This document shows positions 45,346 to 54,261 of a stretch of DNA of 64,000 bases, piece after piece; the first letter of the stretch is position 1; each line of letters opens with the position of its first letter. The stretch is from Noviherbaspirillum_A sp963522035 (GTDB lineage Bacteria > Pseudomonadota > Gammaproteobacteria > Burkholderiales > Burkholderiaceae_D). The stretch spans positions 85,478-149,477 of the forward strand of contig CAUQYP010000001.1 in NCBI GenBank assembly GCA_963522035.1, given 5' to 3'. Below the pieces are notes generated by a model. That model saw nothing but the letters and a program-made list of their open reading frames with translations, did no database searches and was not told where the DNA came from. The position numbers and the translations under genes were made by a program.

Positions 45346-47076
45346 TTAAACGTTAGTGCAGCCAAGAATTTCTTCCAGGCTGGTCAGTCCGGCTTTCACC
45401 TTGGTCAGGCCGGCTTCGCGCAGCGTCTTCACGCCGTCCAGCCTGGCCTGCGCCTCGATTTCCAGCGCGGTGCCGTGGGACAGGATAATTTTTTCGATGG
45501 CCTCGGAGATCGGCATGATCTGGTAGATGCCGACACGTCCCTTGTAGCCGCTGCCGCTGCAGCGCTCGCAGCCAACCGGCTTGTACGGTACCCAGCTGCC
45601 ATCGATTTCATCGTCGGTATAGCCGGCTTCCAGCAAGGCCTCGTCCGGTATCGTGGTCGGCTGCTTGCAGGTGCACAGGCGCCGCGCCAGCCGTTGCGCG
45701 GTGATCATGATGACGGACGACGCAATATTGAACGGCGCCACGCCCATGTTCATCAGGCGGGTCAGCGTGGAAGGCGCGTCGTTCGTGTGCAGTGTCGAGA
45801 ACACCATGTGCCCGGTCTGCGCCGCCTTGATTGCAATGTCGGCAGTTTCCAGGTCGCGGATCTCGCCCACCATGATGATGTCCGGATCCTGCCGCAGGAA
45901 AGCCTTGAGCGCGACCGGGAAGGTCAGTCCGGCACGGTCGTTGACATTGACCTGGTTGACGCCGGGCAGGTTGATCTCGGCCGGGTCTTCGGCTGTCGAT
46001 ATATTGATGCCGGGCTGGTTCAGGATGTTCAGGCAGGTGTACAGCGACACTGTCTTGCCCGAGCCGGTCGGTCCGGTCACCAGCACCATGCCGTAGGGAC
46101 GCTGGATGGCGTCCATCAGCAAGTCCTTCTGGTACGGCTCGTAGCCGAGCGACTCGATGCCCATCTGCGCCTGGGTCGCGTCCAGGATACGCATGACGAT
46201 CTTTTCACCGAACAGCGTCGGCAGAGTGCTGACCCGGAAGTCGATTGACCGTGACTTGGACAGCACCAGCTTCATGCGGCCGTCCTGCGGCACGCGCTTC
46301 TCGGAAATGTCGAGCTTGGAAATGACCTTGATGCGTGACGCCAGCTTTTCCTTGATCGCCAGCGGCGGCTGCGCCACCTCGCGTAATACGCCGTCGACCC
46401 GGAACCGGATCTGGTAATACTTCTCGAACGGCTCGAAATGCAGGTCGGACGCGCCGAGGTTGATCGCGTCGATCAGGATTTTCTGCAGGAAACGCACTAC
46501 CGGCGCGTCGTCGATGTCGGTCGACAAACCCTCTGCGGCCGCGCCCGCCGCTTCCTCATCGACAAAGTCGATGTTTTCCAGGTCGTCGCCGATCAGTTCG
46601 TTCAGGTTTTGTTCGTCGCTTTGCCCGAGCTTTTCAATAATCGACACCAGTTGCTGGTGATCGACAATGACCGGTTCGACCATCATTTCGGTCTGGAACT
46701 TGATCTGTTCGAGCGCCTGGGTATTGGTCGGGTCGGACAACGCTACCATCAGGCGATTACCGCGCTTGGCGAGGGCAATTACGCGCTGGCTTTGCATCAG
46801 CTTGGCGTCGATTGCTTTTTCCGGCAGGTTTGCCAGCTTGAAAGCCGAGAAGTCCAGCAACGGGTAGCCGAACGTGTCGGAGCAGAAGATAGCCAGCGCA
46901 CGCGAGTCGATAGTCTTGTCACGCAGCAGCGCATCGATCAGCGGCATTTTTTCCGCGACTGCCTTCCTGCTGCAACTTTCTGCCTGCGCCGCAGTGATGC
47001 GGCCTGCCTGCACCAATGACCGTGCCAGGCCTGACAGAGGCATGCCCGAAACGGTATTTGGTGAGGCTATCGCCAT
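45346..47076 (-). CDS. pilB: PilB, type IV pilus extension ATPase
   Basis: 576 residues. The N-terminal MshEN/GSPII_E domain may bind c-di-GMP in this family. The secretion ATPase domain has Walker A GPTGSGKT (about 334-341), Walker B region DPDIIMVGEIRD, His box GHMVFSTLHTNDAPS and the tetracysteine zinc site CTCKQ / CERCSGSGYKG. It drives pilin polymerisation. All key residues are present. First gene of pilB-pilC. With so many c-di-GMP proteins to the left, control of PilB by c-di-GMP is possible (inference). Confidence 0.95.
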   Translation of the reverse strand: MAIASPNTVSGMPLSGLARSLVQAGRITAAQAESCSRKAVAEKMPLIDALLRDKTIDSRALAIFCSDTFGYPLLDFSAFKLANLPEKAIDAKLMQSQRVIALAKRGNRLMVALSDPTNTQALEQIKFQTEMMVEPVIVDHQQLVSIIEKLGQSDEQNLNELIGDDLENIDFVDEEAAGAAAEGLSTDIDDAPVVRFLQKILIDAINLGASDLHFEPFEKYYQIRFRVDGVLREVAQPPLAIKEKLASRIKVISKLDISEKRVPQDGRMKLVLSKSRSIDFRVSTLPTLFGEKIVMRILDATQAQMGIESLGYEPYQKDLLMDAIQRPYGMVLVTGPTGSGKTVSLYTCLNILNQPGINISTAEDPAEINLPGVNQVNVNDRAGLTFPVALKAFLRQDPDIIMVGEIRDLETADIAIKAAQTGHMVFSTLHTNDAPSTLTRLMNMGVAPFNIASSVIMITAQRLARRLCTCKQPTTIPDEALLEAGYTDDEIDGSWVPYKPVGCERCSGSGYKGRVGIYQIMPISEAIEKIILSHGTALEIEAQARLDGVKTLREAGLTKVKAGLTSLEEILGCTNV

Positions 47077-47508
47077 AAAAATCTATCGTAAAAGTGTTAA
47101 CTCAAGACAAAAACCGTCCAGATCATGCCTGCAGGTAGTTGATTTGTAAAGGAAATGTGCCGAATGGGCTCATGTATATCCTTATACAGAAAAAAGAATC
47201 GCCAACCGCACCATACTTTATCAGAAGAAACTAATTTATTGCTTGTAGTCATTATCGCCGCGTGCTGGAAAGGCCGATTGCGCGGTTTGACTATCTCTAT
47301 TTCGCAACTTGTCGAATTAAACACACTTGAAGAAGCGGCACTGTCCATGGCTGTATCGGTGTCACGCCATGGTTCGTTTTCGGCCTGGGATTGGAAAAAT
47401 TAAGGGACGGCCGCTTTTAGTTTTGCGTGCGTGTACTGCCTGTACGACTATGCAGCGAGGCTTGATTTTCCGGCAGTGTCACGGGGAAATGGGTCAGGGT
47501 CATTTGCC
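47077..47508. other. Gene-free stretch upstream of pilB
   Basis: 432 bp. Short ORFs on both strands lack domains. It must hold the pilB promoter and the 3' end of the MarR-type gene transcript. The DNA near 47100-47330 is more AT-rich than its surroundings. No RNA gene was recognised. Confidence 0.4.
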
Positions 47509-47868
47509 TTATGCGTGCTCTTTCGCTGCTTCAAGCAGGCATTTCGACAGCTTGTCGAAGTGCTGCAGCGCCGCCTGCGTCAGTTCGACCTGCTTGCGCC
47601 GGCTGTCTTCGGTATCGCTCAGCATGATCCAGCCCTTTTTCCGCATCGACTTCAAGCGACTGTGCACCGTAGCGGGCGAACCCAGTTCTTCTTTTGCCAT
47701 CATGTCGCGTACCGAAAGGCGCTGCTGGTCCTGCCCGGCACGTGCAACGAGTGCCAGAATGCGTTCCTCCAGCGGGTCCAGCCTGGGCAATGAGGGCAAG
47801 CCGCGTATGGCATCGGCGAGTTGCAGGAATCGAAGGTAGATGTCGGCAGGGCGGTTGGTTCTTTTCAT
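47509..47868 (-). CDS. MarR-like winged-helix regulator
   Basis: 119 residues with a single winged helix: LDPLEERILALVAR, LSVRDMMAKEELGSPATVHSRL (recognition helix), LKSMRKKGWIMLSDTEDSRRKQVELT (wing). The C-terminal helix LSKCLLEAAKEHA suits dimerisation. It is a little shorter than typical MarR (about 140), so it may lack part of the N-terminal dimer helix. The effector and targets are unknown. It is divergent from the membrane protein at 47989, 120 bp away, which it may control (inference). Confidence 0.75.
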   Translation of the reverse strand: MKRTNRPADIYLRFLQLADAIRGLPSLPRLDPLEERILALVARAGQDQQRLSVRDMMAKEELGSPATVHSRLKSMRKKGWIMLSDTEDSRRKQVELTQAALQHFDKLSKCLLEAAKEHA

Positions 47869-47988
47869 GGCGTTGGTATGAGCAATTCGTGACCATGCTC
47901 AAGCGCAATAGCGCGCGGATCATGTCACACTGTCAACCAGTGTTGTTACTGAGGGCCGATTTTATAACATTCAAACCGCTGCTCGACC

Positions 47989-48543
47989 ATGTCCCGATTT
48001 CGCCTGCAGTTCACGATGGTCCTGGCCACCATCGTACTTTTCCTGCTGATGCTGGCAATTAACGAATGGCTATTCAAGCAGTCCGAGTTCGTGCCGGGGA
48101 TTAACTGGATCTACCTGCCTGCCGGCATACGGCTACTATCTACCCTGTTGTTCGGCGGCGCCGGTGCGATAGGACTGCTGATCGTGTCCTGGCTGGTCTC
48201 GTTCTTCTACTTCTTCCCCGACAACTTCATGCGCGCCTTCGTCGGCGGCATCGTGGCGACGATTGCGCCGTATGGCGTCTACAAGCTTGCGCAGTACGCG
48301 TTCGGCTTGCATGCGTCGCTGGCCAACCTGACGCCAGGCCGCCTGATGATCTGTATTGTTGCCTGTTCGCTTGCGAGTCCGCTGCTGCATCATCTGTGGT
48401 TCGCGCTGAATGGTGACCGGCAGCCGATGCTGGAGGGGTTCCTGGTGATGTTCGTGGGGGACTTGAATGGGACGCTGCTGGTAGTTTATGCGGTGAAGGC
48501 GGGGCTGTATCTGGCCGGTCGACGCAGCCGGAAATGCCCCTGA
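47989..48543 (+). CDS. Small integral membrane protein, MASE1-like
   Basis: 184 residues with about five hydrophobic helices (FTMVLATIVLFLLMLAINEW, LLSTLLFGGAGAIGLLIVSW, LMICIVACSLASPLLHHLWF, MFVGDLNGTLLVVYAVKAGL). The pattern GINWIYLPAGIRLL followed by GDLNGTLLV recalls MASE1-type sensory membrane modules, which normally precede GGDEF or kinase domains. Here there is no output domain and the protein ends RRSRKCP. It could act as a membrane sensor subunit. The function is unproven. Confidence 0.7.
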   Translation: MSRFRLQFTMVLATIVLFLLMLAINEWLFKQSEFVPGINWIYLPAGIRLLSTLLFGGAGAIGLLIVSWLVSFFYFFPDNFMRAFVGGIVATIAPYGVYKLAQYAFGLHASLANLTPGRLMICIVACSLASPLLHHLWFALNGDRQPMLEGFLVMFVGDLNGTLLVVYAVKAGLYLAGRRSRKCP

Positions 48544-48630
48544 TCTGCCACGGGCGCCATGGCTGTTCCCTGCCAGTCTCTCCACCCCTCTGCAAGTAGG
48601 GCCGCATAAAACGTTGAGCCAGAAAGCAAA

Positions 48631-48654
48631 AAACGCCCCGATACCGGGGCGTTT
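48631..48654. terminator. Bidirectional terminator
   Basis: AAACGCCCCG and CGGGGCGTTT form a 10-bp stem with a 4-base loop, with A-rich DNA on one side and T on the other. It lies between the convergent membrane-protein gene and the PEP-CTERM gene. Confidence 0.8.
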
Positions 48655-48694
48655 GCTGCGCTTCGACCAACTGACAGGTCGTTATGCGATCTAC

Positions 48695-49471
48695 TTACTT
48701 GCGCTGACGACGGCGGGTCATGCCCAGGCCGAGCAGAGCGATGCCGAACAGCGCGGTCATGCCAGGCTCAGGCACGAAGGTCACGTTGGCTGCACCAGTG
48801 ATGACGCTGGAGCCGTTGAGCGATGGCAGCGGGAAGCTGCCGAAGTTACCATCGATGGTGAACTGCAGGTAGAACGGCACTGGGGCGATGAAGTAGTCTT
48901 CGCCTTCGGGCGTCAGCAAGAAATCAGTGAAAGTCAGGGAGAAGTCACCGTTGGCCGCTTGTGTCGAACCTGGGAAATTATGACCTGAGCCGAACTGGAA
49001 TGAGCTGGTGGATGCCAGCAGCATATCGTCACCTGCATTTGGTCCACGGCCGATCTGTGCGCCACCGGTACCCGGCAAGCTCAGCGACGTTGGGCCACCA
49101 GTATATTTATCCAAGTAAAGATTGATCGTGCCGCTCGTGCCTTCGAAGGTGCTTCCATTCCCTACGATATTGCCAGTCGCAACGAATGTTGCGTACAGGC
49201 CGTAAGTTGCGCCCGAGAAGTTCGGTACAAAGACAGTACCTTCATTCTGGTAGAAAGAATTCAGGGTTGCGTATGCCGACGTTGCAAAAGTCGTTGCGCT
49301 TGTCACGGTAAAGATTTCGGTGTAGCCACCGGTGATTTTGTCTGCAGTGACAGTTTTACCGTCGTAGGTGACAGTGAAGTCCTGGAACACTTCAGCGTGC
49401 GCTGGGACCGCAACCGCTGCTGCAAATGCAAGTGCTGATACACCGGTTTTCAACATGTTTTTGATATTCAT
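48695..49471 (-). CDS. PEP-CTERM sorted secreted protein
   Basis: 258 residues from ATG 49471 (MNIKNMLKTGVSALAFAAAVAVPAHA) with AGGGAGAA upstream; an upstream start at 49516 lacks a site. A signal peptide is cleaved after AHA. The body is Thr/Ser/Gly-rich and beta-like. The tail has VPEPGMTALFGIALLGLGM, then RRRQRK: the PEP-CTERM signal handled by exosortase. The protein is probably surface- or matrix-bound. No exosortase gene is in the window. Its partner and role are unknown. Confidence 0.85.
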   Translation of the reverse strand: MNIKNMLKTGVSALAFAAAVAVPAHAEVFQDFTVTYDGKTVTADKITGGYTEIFTVTSATTFATSAYATLNSFYQNEGTVFVPNFSGATYGLYATFVATGNIVGNGSTFEGTSGTINLYLDKYTGGPTSLSLPGTGGAQIGRGPNAGDDMLLASTSSFQFGSGHNFPGSTQAANGDFSLTFTDFLLTPEGEDYFIAPVPFYLQFTIDGNFGSFPLPSLNGSSVITGAANVTFVPEPGMTALFGIALLGLGMTRRRQRK

Positions 49472-49910
49472 AATATTCTCCCTGGGTTGGCTTTCGTGCA
49501 TCATTCTCAGCAACAACCATGCCAGAAATAAATATTTATAATAATCAATTACTTGCGTTTGGGAACATAATTGACCCGGTCGACGCTGTAAAAGTTTTCG
49601 ACATGCAATATTTGGTAAGCAGGATGGATTGCGTTCGGGAAATTGGTTCTAGACGTCGAATGAAAGTCTTGCGCCCTTTCTTGTCGTTGCACAGCCAGAC
49701 AAGTGGCGGCAGGTACTCTATTGATCCAGGCCGGACACGCACGCTATCCGCCATCGTTACCTTAGTTGCCGGCGGCGGAAAGTAACGGTTGCAGATGGCA
49801 TTTTCGGCCAAGCTAAGGCGCCATTGAATCGGTAAAGCGGAGCAGGGAGGAAAGGAAATCTCAGGAGGCGTAATCTGTGCGTGGGATGCTTTACGCACGA
49901 ATGTAATGGT
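49472..49910. other. Gene-free stretch before tRNA-Pro
   Basis: 439 bp. Short ORFs on either strand show no domain. It includes the promoter of the PEP-CTERM gene (near 49480-49550, AT-rich). Nothing else was recognised. Confidence 0.4.
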
Positions 49911-49987
49911 TGGTCGGGGTGAGAGGATTCGAACCTCCGGCCTCTACGTCCCGAACGTAGCGCTCTACCAGGCTAAGCTACACCCCG
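49911..49987 (-). tRNA. tRNA-Pro (anticodon CGG)
   Basis: On the minus strand a 77-nt cloverleaf: acceptor CGGGGTG pairs with CACCCCG. The D arm holds AGCCTGGTAGAGC. The anticodon stem CTACG / CGTAG encloses loop TTCGGGA, giving anticodon CGG. The T loop is GGTTCGAATCC, and the 3' CCA is encoded. Confidence 0.97.
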
Positions 49988-50027
49988 ATGACCAATATGA
50001 TGACGATGCTTGCGATGCTGACGGCGG

Positions 50028-51017
50028 CTAATGGTTGCGGTCAACTGCAAAGGCGCATAAGTTTACCAAAGAATTTTTGAAATCGCCAGCCGGCAGCCCG
50101 TCGATCGCGTTGCTTGCCTGCGTGGCTGCCGCGACCGCTTGCTGGCGGGTGTACTGCAGTGCGCCTGACTCGGTAACCGCTTTCAGCACGGCGTCGAAAT
50201 GCAGCTCATCTCCGGTTTCTATGCAGGTGCGCACCAGCTCACGCTGTGCCGGCGTCCCATGCTGCATCAGGTAGATCAGCGGCAGCGTAGGCTTGCCCTC
50301 GCGCAGGTCATCGCCCACGTTCTTGCCGATGTCGGCAGCATTGCCCGAGTAGTCGAGCACGTCGTCAATCAACTGGAATGCGGTTCCCAGGGAACGCCCG
50401 TATTCGGCCGCTGCTTCGATCTGCTCGTCGCTGGCGCCGGCAATCACCGCGCCCAACTGGGCAGCAGCTTCGAAAAGCTTGGCGGTCTTCGAGCGGATTA
50501 CTTGCAGATAGCGTTCTTCGGATACGTCCGGGTCATGCATGTTCAGCAACTGCAGCACTTCGCCTTCGGCAATGACGTTGGTCGCATCGGCAAGTATCTG
50601 CATCACACGCATGTTGCCGATCGTGACCATCATCTGGAAGGCGCGCGAGTACAGGAAATCGCCAACCAGCACCGACGCCGCATTGCCGAACAGCGCATTG
50701 GCCGTCTTGCGTCCGCGCCGCAAAGACGACTCGTCCACGACGTCGTCATGCAGCAGCGTGGCCGTGTGGATGAACTCGACAATGGCGGCCAGCGCATGAT
50801 GATCCGTGCCCCGGTAACCCCAGGCATTGGCAAACAGCAGCACCAGCGCCGGCCTGATGCGCTTGCCGCCGGCGCTGATAATGTAGTCTGCAATCTGGTT
50901 AACCAGCGGAACTTCCGAATGCAGCTCACGCCGGATCACCAGGTTCACGGCCTGGGTGTCGGCGGCGATGGCATCGATCAGCGAGCGGGACGGGGCAGCG
51001 GTAGGCGGAGCGGACAA
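50028..51017 (-). CDS. ispB: Octaprenyl diphosphate synthase
   Basis: 329 residues, the usual length for long-chain trans-prenyl synthases. It has GGKRIRPALVLL, the first Asp-rich motif LLHDDVVDESSLRRG, and the second LIDDVLDYSG, plus GKNVGDDLREGKPTLPLI. It makes the C40 side chain of ubiquinone from FPP and IPP. It is divergent from rplU with a shared 228-bp promoter region, an order found in many proteobacteria. Confidence 0.94.
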   Translation of the reverse strand: MSAPPTAAPSRSLIDAIAADTQAVNLVIRRELHSEVPLVNQIADYIISAGGKRIRPALVLLFANAWGYRGTDHHALAAIVEFIHTATLLHDDVVDESSLRRGRKTANALFGNAASVLVGDFLYSRAFQMMVTIGNMRVMQILADATNVIAEGEVLQLLNMHDPDVSEERYLQVIRSKTAKLFEAAAQLGAVIAGASDEQIEAAAEYGRSLGTAFQLIDDVLDYSGNAADIGKNVGDDLREGKPTLPLIYLMQHGTPAQRELVRTCIETGDELHFDAVLKAVTESGALQYTRQQAVAAATQASNAIDGLPAGDFKNSLVNLCAFAVDRNH

Positions 51018-51125
51018 GTTGAACCTGCTAGAAATCTTCGGGTGAGCGAATTATACGATGCTCGGCCACACCCGCCATGGCACAGTCTTTCATGCAGGGG
51101 GAATGGAATAATGCGCTGCACAATT

Positions 51126-51154
51126 TTGACCTGAGACGCGAGCGCATGTATAAT
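51126..51154 (+). promoter_or_regulatory. Consensus sigma-70 promoter for rplU-rpmA
   Basis: TTGACC at 51126-51131, a 17-bp spacer, then TATAAT at 51149-51154, about 90 bp before the rplU start. This is a near-perfect housekeeping promoter, fitting ribosomal protein genes. Confidence 0.85.
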
Positions 51155-51245
51155 TCGCGGTTTTCCCGATTCCGCAGATGGTCAAAAACGCCGAAACTGG
51201 CGTCGGAGCGGGCAAAAGTCCTTTAATCAATCGATGAGGTTTCAC

Positions 51246-51557
51246 ATGTACGCGGTCATAAAAACCGGTGGCAAGCAATATAAAGTTGTCGCTGGCGAAA
51301 AATTCAAAGTAGAACAGATACCGGCAGACATTGGATCCGAAGTCACGTTAGATCAAGTCCTCGCGTTAGGGGCAGGCGACACCATCAAGTTTGGTGCGCC
51401 GCTGGTCGAAGGTGCTACGGTCCTTGCTACGGTTTTGGCGCATGGTCGCCACGATAAGGTGAAGATTTTCAAGATGCGGCGCCGCAAGCATTACCAGAAG
51501 CACCAGGGCCATCGTCAGAATTACACCGAATTGCAAATCGTCTCGATCAACGGCTAA
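51246..51557 (+). CDS. rplU: 50S ribosomal protein L21
   Basis: 103 residues from ATG 51246 (MYAVIKTGGKQYKVVAGEKF); an earlier in-frame ATG at 51234 would add four residues not seen in the family. It has the basic FKMRRRKHYQKHQGHRQNYT near the end. L21 binds 23S rRNA. First gene of the rplU-rpmA-obgE group. Confidence 0.98.
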   Translation: MYAVIKTGGKQYKVVAGEKFKVEQIPADIGSEVTLDQVLALGAGDTIKFGAPLVEGATVLATVLAHGRHDKVKIFKMRRRKHYQKHQGHRQNYTELQIVSING

Positions 51558-51594
51558 TCGTTGAACGGGTTAACCAGATACCAAGGAGTCTGAA

Positions 51595-51852
51595 ATGGCA
51601 CACAAAAAAGGCGGCGGCACTACGCGTAACGGTCGCGATTCCGAGTCAAAACGACTGGGCGTGAAGGTTTATGGCGGCCAGGCGATCAACGCCGGCGGCA
51701 TCATCATCCGCCAGCGCGGCACCAAGGTGCATGCGGGCGAGAACGTCGGCATGGGCAAGGACCACACCCTGTTTGCACTGGTCGACGGCCATGTGAAGTT
51801 TGCAACCAAAGGCGCACTCCAGCGTCATACGGTGATCGTGGTACCTGCGTAA
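51595..51852 (+). CDS. rpmA: 50S ribosomal protein L27
   Basis: 85 residues: MAHKKGGGTTRNGRDSESKR, LGVKVYGGQAINAGGIIIRQ, VGMGKDHTLFALVDG. The N-terminal tail reaches the peptidyl-transferase centre. It starts directly with MAHKK, with no cleaved leader as in Firmicutes. An AAGGAGT ribosome site sits 8 bp upstream. Pairs with rplU 37 bp upstream; a hairpin terminator follows. Confidence 0.98.
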   Translation: MAHKKGGGTTRNGRDSESKRLGVKVYGGQAINAGGIIIRQRGTKVHAGENVGMGKDHTLFALVDGHVKFATKGALQRHTVIVVPA

Positions 51853-51891
51853 TCGCGAGAGCACGCAACAATGAGGCGCAAGCCTTCATCG

Positions 51892-51923
51892 AAAAGGCTC
51901 TGCCTCCGGTAGAGCCTTTTTAG
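51892..51923 (+). terminator. Terminator between rpmA and obgE
   Basis: AAAAGGCTCT and AGAGCCTTTT form a 10-bp stem with a 9-base loop, continuing into TTAGTTTTT. It probably gives partial readthrough into obgE, which starts 20 bp later. Confidence 0.8.
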
Positions 51924-51942
51924 TTTTTGGGCGGCACAAAAC

Positions 51943-53052
51943 ATGAAGTTCATAGACGAAGCAAAGATCGAAATTATCGCGGGCGATGGCGGCAACGGCG
52001 TCGCCTCGTTCTGCCGCGAGAAATTTCGTCCTTTCGGCGGACCTGACGGCGGCGACGGCGGCAAGGGCGGCAGCATCTGGGCGGTGGCGGACCGCAACAT
52101 CAACACACTGGTGGACTACCGCTTCTCCAAGCTGCACAAGGCGAAGAATGGCGAAAACGGCCGCGGCTCGGACTGCTATGGCAAGGGCGCGGACGACATC
52201 ATGCTGCGCATGCCGGTCGGCACCCTGATCGTCGACCAGAACGACGGCGAAATCGTCGCCGACCTGACCGAGCACGGCCAGCAGGTGCTGTTGGCGAAGG
52301 GCGGCGAGGGCGGCTGGGGCAATATCCACTTCAAGACCTCGACCAACCGCGCGCCCCGGCAAAAGACCGAGGGCAAGGAAGGCGAGCGGCGCGAACTGCG
52401 GCTGGAGCTGAAAGTGCTGGCGGATGTGGGCCTGCTGGGCATGCCGAATGCCGGCAAGTCGACCTTCATCAGCGCGGTGTCGAATGCGCGCCCGAAGATT
52501 GCCGACTACCCGTTTACCACGCTGCATCCCAACCTTGGCATGGTCCGCGTCAGCCACGAGAAAAGCTTCGTCATCGCCGATATTCCCGGGCTGATCGAAG
52601 GTGCGGCGGAAGGCGCCGGGCTCGGCATCCAGTTCCTGCGGCACTTGCAGCGCACCCGGCTGCTGCTGCACATCGTGGACCTGGCGCCGTTCGACAATGT
52701 CGACCCGGTCAAGGAAGCCAAGGCCATCGTCAAGGAATTGCAGAAGTACGACGAGTCGCTGTACGACAAGCCGCGCTGGCTGGTGCTGAACAAGCTCGAC
52801 ATGGTGCCGGAAGGCGAACGCAAGAAGCGGGTCAAGGACTTCGTCAAGAAGTTCGGCTGGAAAGGCCCGGCCTACGAGATCTCGGCACTGACTCGCGAAG
52901 GCTGCGAGGAACTGGTGCAGGACATCTATAACTACCTGGCCGAGCAGAAGCAGATGGAGCAGCGGGTCGAGGCCGCGCCCCAGATGGAAGAAGCGGCACG
53001 CGGCATCAATTCGATCGACCCGGACGATCCGCGTTTCAAGATCATGGACTAG
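51943..53052 (+). CDS. obgE: Obg-family GTPase
   Basis: 369 residues. The N-terminal glycine-rich Obg fold (AGDGGNGVASFCREKF, GGDGGKGGSIW) spans about 1-158. The G domain has G1 GMPNAGKSTF, G3 DIPGLIEGA, G4 NKLD and G5 SAL. A short acidic/Glu-Gln C-terminal tail follows. It is needed for 50S assembly and linked to ppGpp and cell-cycle control. The gene order rplU-rpmA-obgE-proB is standard for betaproteobacteria. Confidence 0.97.
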   Translation: MKFIDEAKIEIIAGDGGNGVASFCREKFRPFGGPDGGDGGKGGSIWAVADRNINTLVDYRFSKLHKAKNGENGRGSDCYGKGADDIMLRMPVGTLIVDQNDGEIVADLTEHGQQVLLAKGGEGGWGNIHFKTSTNRAPRQKTEGKEGERRELRLELKVLADVGLLGMPNAGKSTFISAVSNARPKIADYPFTTLHPNLGMVRVSHEKSFVIADIPGLIEGAAEGAGLGIQFLRHLQRTRLLLHIVDLAPFDNVDPVKEAKAIVKELQKYDESLYDKPRWLVLNKLDMVPEGERKKRVKDFVKKFGWKGPAYEISALTREGCEELVQDIYNYLAEQKQMEQRVEAAPQMEEAARGINSIDPDDPRFKIMD

Positions 53053-53084
53053 GCGGGTTCAGGATCGTCATCAAGATCTGACTC

Positions 53085-53106
53085 AGGGCGCCGATGGCGC
53101 CCTTTA
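53085..53106 (+). terminator. Hairpin terminator between obgE and proB
   Basis: AGGGCGCC and GGCGCCCT pair across GAT, followed by TTTAT. The T run is short, so termination may be partial. Confidence 0.6.
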
Positions 53107-53137
53107 TAATTCCAACGCAGCCACTTCCCACACGTCC

Positions 53138-54256
53138 ATGAACTCCGTCATCCAGCACGCAAAACGCCTGATCGTCAAGGTCGGTTCTTCCCTCGTCACC
53201 AATGACGGCAAGGGTCTCGACCATGTCGCCATTGCCCGGTGGGCCGAACAGATCGCGCACTTGCGGACGATGGGCAAGGAAGTGGTGCTGGTAAGTTCGG
53301 GCGCCATCGCCGAAGGCATGCAGCGCCTCGGCTTCGAGAAGCGGCCGACCGGCATCCATGAGCTGCAGGCATGCGCGGCGGTGGGCCAGATGGGGCTGGC
53401 GCAAATCTACGAGACCAGTTTCCGTGCCCACCAGCTTGGCACGGCGCAAGTGCTGCTGACCCATGCCGACCTCGCCGACCGCGAGCGTTACCTGAATGCC
53501 CGTTCCACCCTGTTTACGCTGCTGAAGTTCGGCGTCGTTCCCATCATCAATGAGAACGACACCGTGGTCACCGATGAAATCAAGTTTGGCGACAATGATA
53601 CGCTGGGCGCGCTGGTGGCGAACCTGATCGAAGGCGATGCGCTGATCATCCTGACCGACCAGCGCGGCCTGTACACCGCCGACCCGCGCCGCGATCCGCA
53701 TGCACGCTTCGTCGACGAAGCCACGGCGGGCGACCCGGCACTGGAAGCCATGGCGGGCGGCGCCGGTTCCGGCATCGGCCGCGGCGGCATGCTGACCAAG
53801 ATCCTGGCGGCGAAACGGGCGGCCACGTCCGGCGCGCATACGGTGATTGCCTGGGGGCGTGAAGAGCGCGTGCTGTCGCGGCTGGCGGCGGGAGAGGCCA
53901 TCGGCACCCAGCTGACCGCGCAGACAGCCCAGCTGACTGCCCGCAAGCAGTGGATGGCCGACCACTTGCAGACTGCGGGCAGCGTGATACTTGACGACGG
54001 CGCGGTCGCCAAGCTGACGGCGCATGGCAAGTCGCTGCTGCCGATCGGCGTGGTGGAGGTAAGCGGCGAATTCGGCCGCGGCGATGTCATTACCTGCCTG
54101 AGCGGCGAAGGCCGTGCTGTCGCGCGCGGCATGACCAATTATTCAAGCTCGGAAGCCCGTCGCATCGTGCGCCGGCCTTCCTCCGAGATCGAGTCGATAC
54201 TGGGGTTCGTGGAAGAGCCGGAACTGATCCACCGGGACAACATGGTGCTGCTCTGA
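53138..54256 (+). CDS. proB: Glutamate 5-kinase
   Basis: 372 residues. Amino-acid kinase domain (about 8-255): LIVKVGSSLVTNDG, VVLVSSGAIAEG, INENDTV, FGDNDTLGALVA, LTDQRGLYTADPR. A C-terminal PUA domain follows (about 275-360; GRGDVITCLSGEGRAVARG). It phosphorylates glutamate, the first step of proline synthesis, and is normally inhibited by proline. proA is not next to it here. Confidence 0.97.
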   Translation: MNSVIQHAKRLIVKVGSSLVTNDGKGLDHVAIARWAEQIAHLRTMGKEVVLVSSGAIAEGMQRLGFEKRPTGIHELQACAAVGQMGLAQIYETSFRAHQLGTAQVLLTHADLADRERYLNARSTLFTLLKFGVVPIINENDTVVTDEIKFGDNDTLGALVANLIEGDALIILTDQRGLYTADPRRDPHARFVDEATAGDPALEAMAGGAGSGIGRGGMLTKILAAKRAATSGAHTVIAWGREERVLSRLAAGEAIGTQLTAQTAQLTARKQWMADHLQTAGSVILDDGAVAKLTAHGKSLLPIGVVEVSGEFGRGDVITCLSGEGRAVARGMTNYSSSEARRIVRRPSSEIESILGFVEEPELIHRDNMVLL

Positions 54257-54261
54257 GGCGA

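Noticed and set aside
44083..46248. Very long plus-strand ORF antisense to pilC and pilB
   Set aside because: A shadow of two GC-rich genes: His/Gln/Arg-rich, no domain, exactly covering the real genes.
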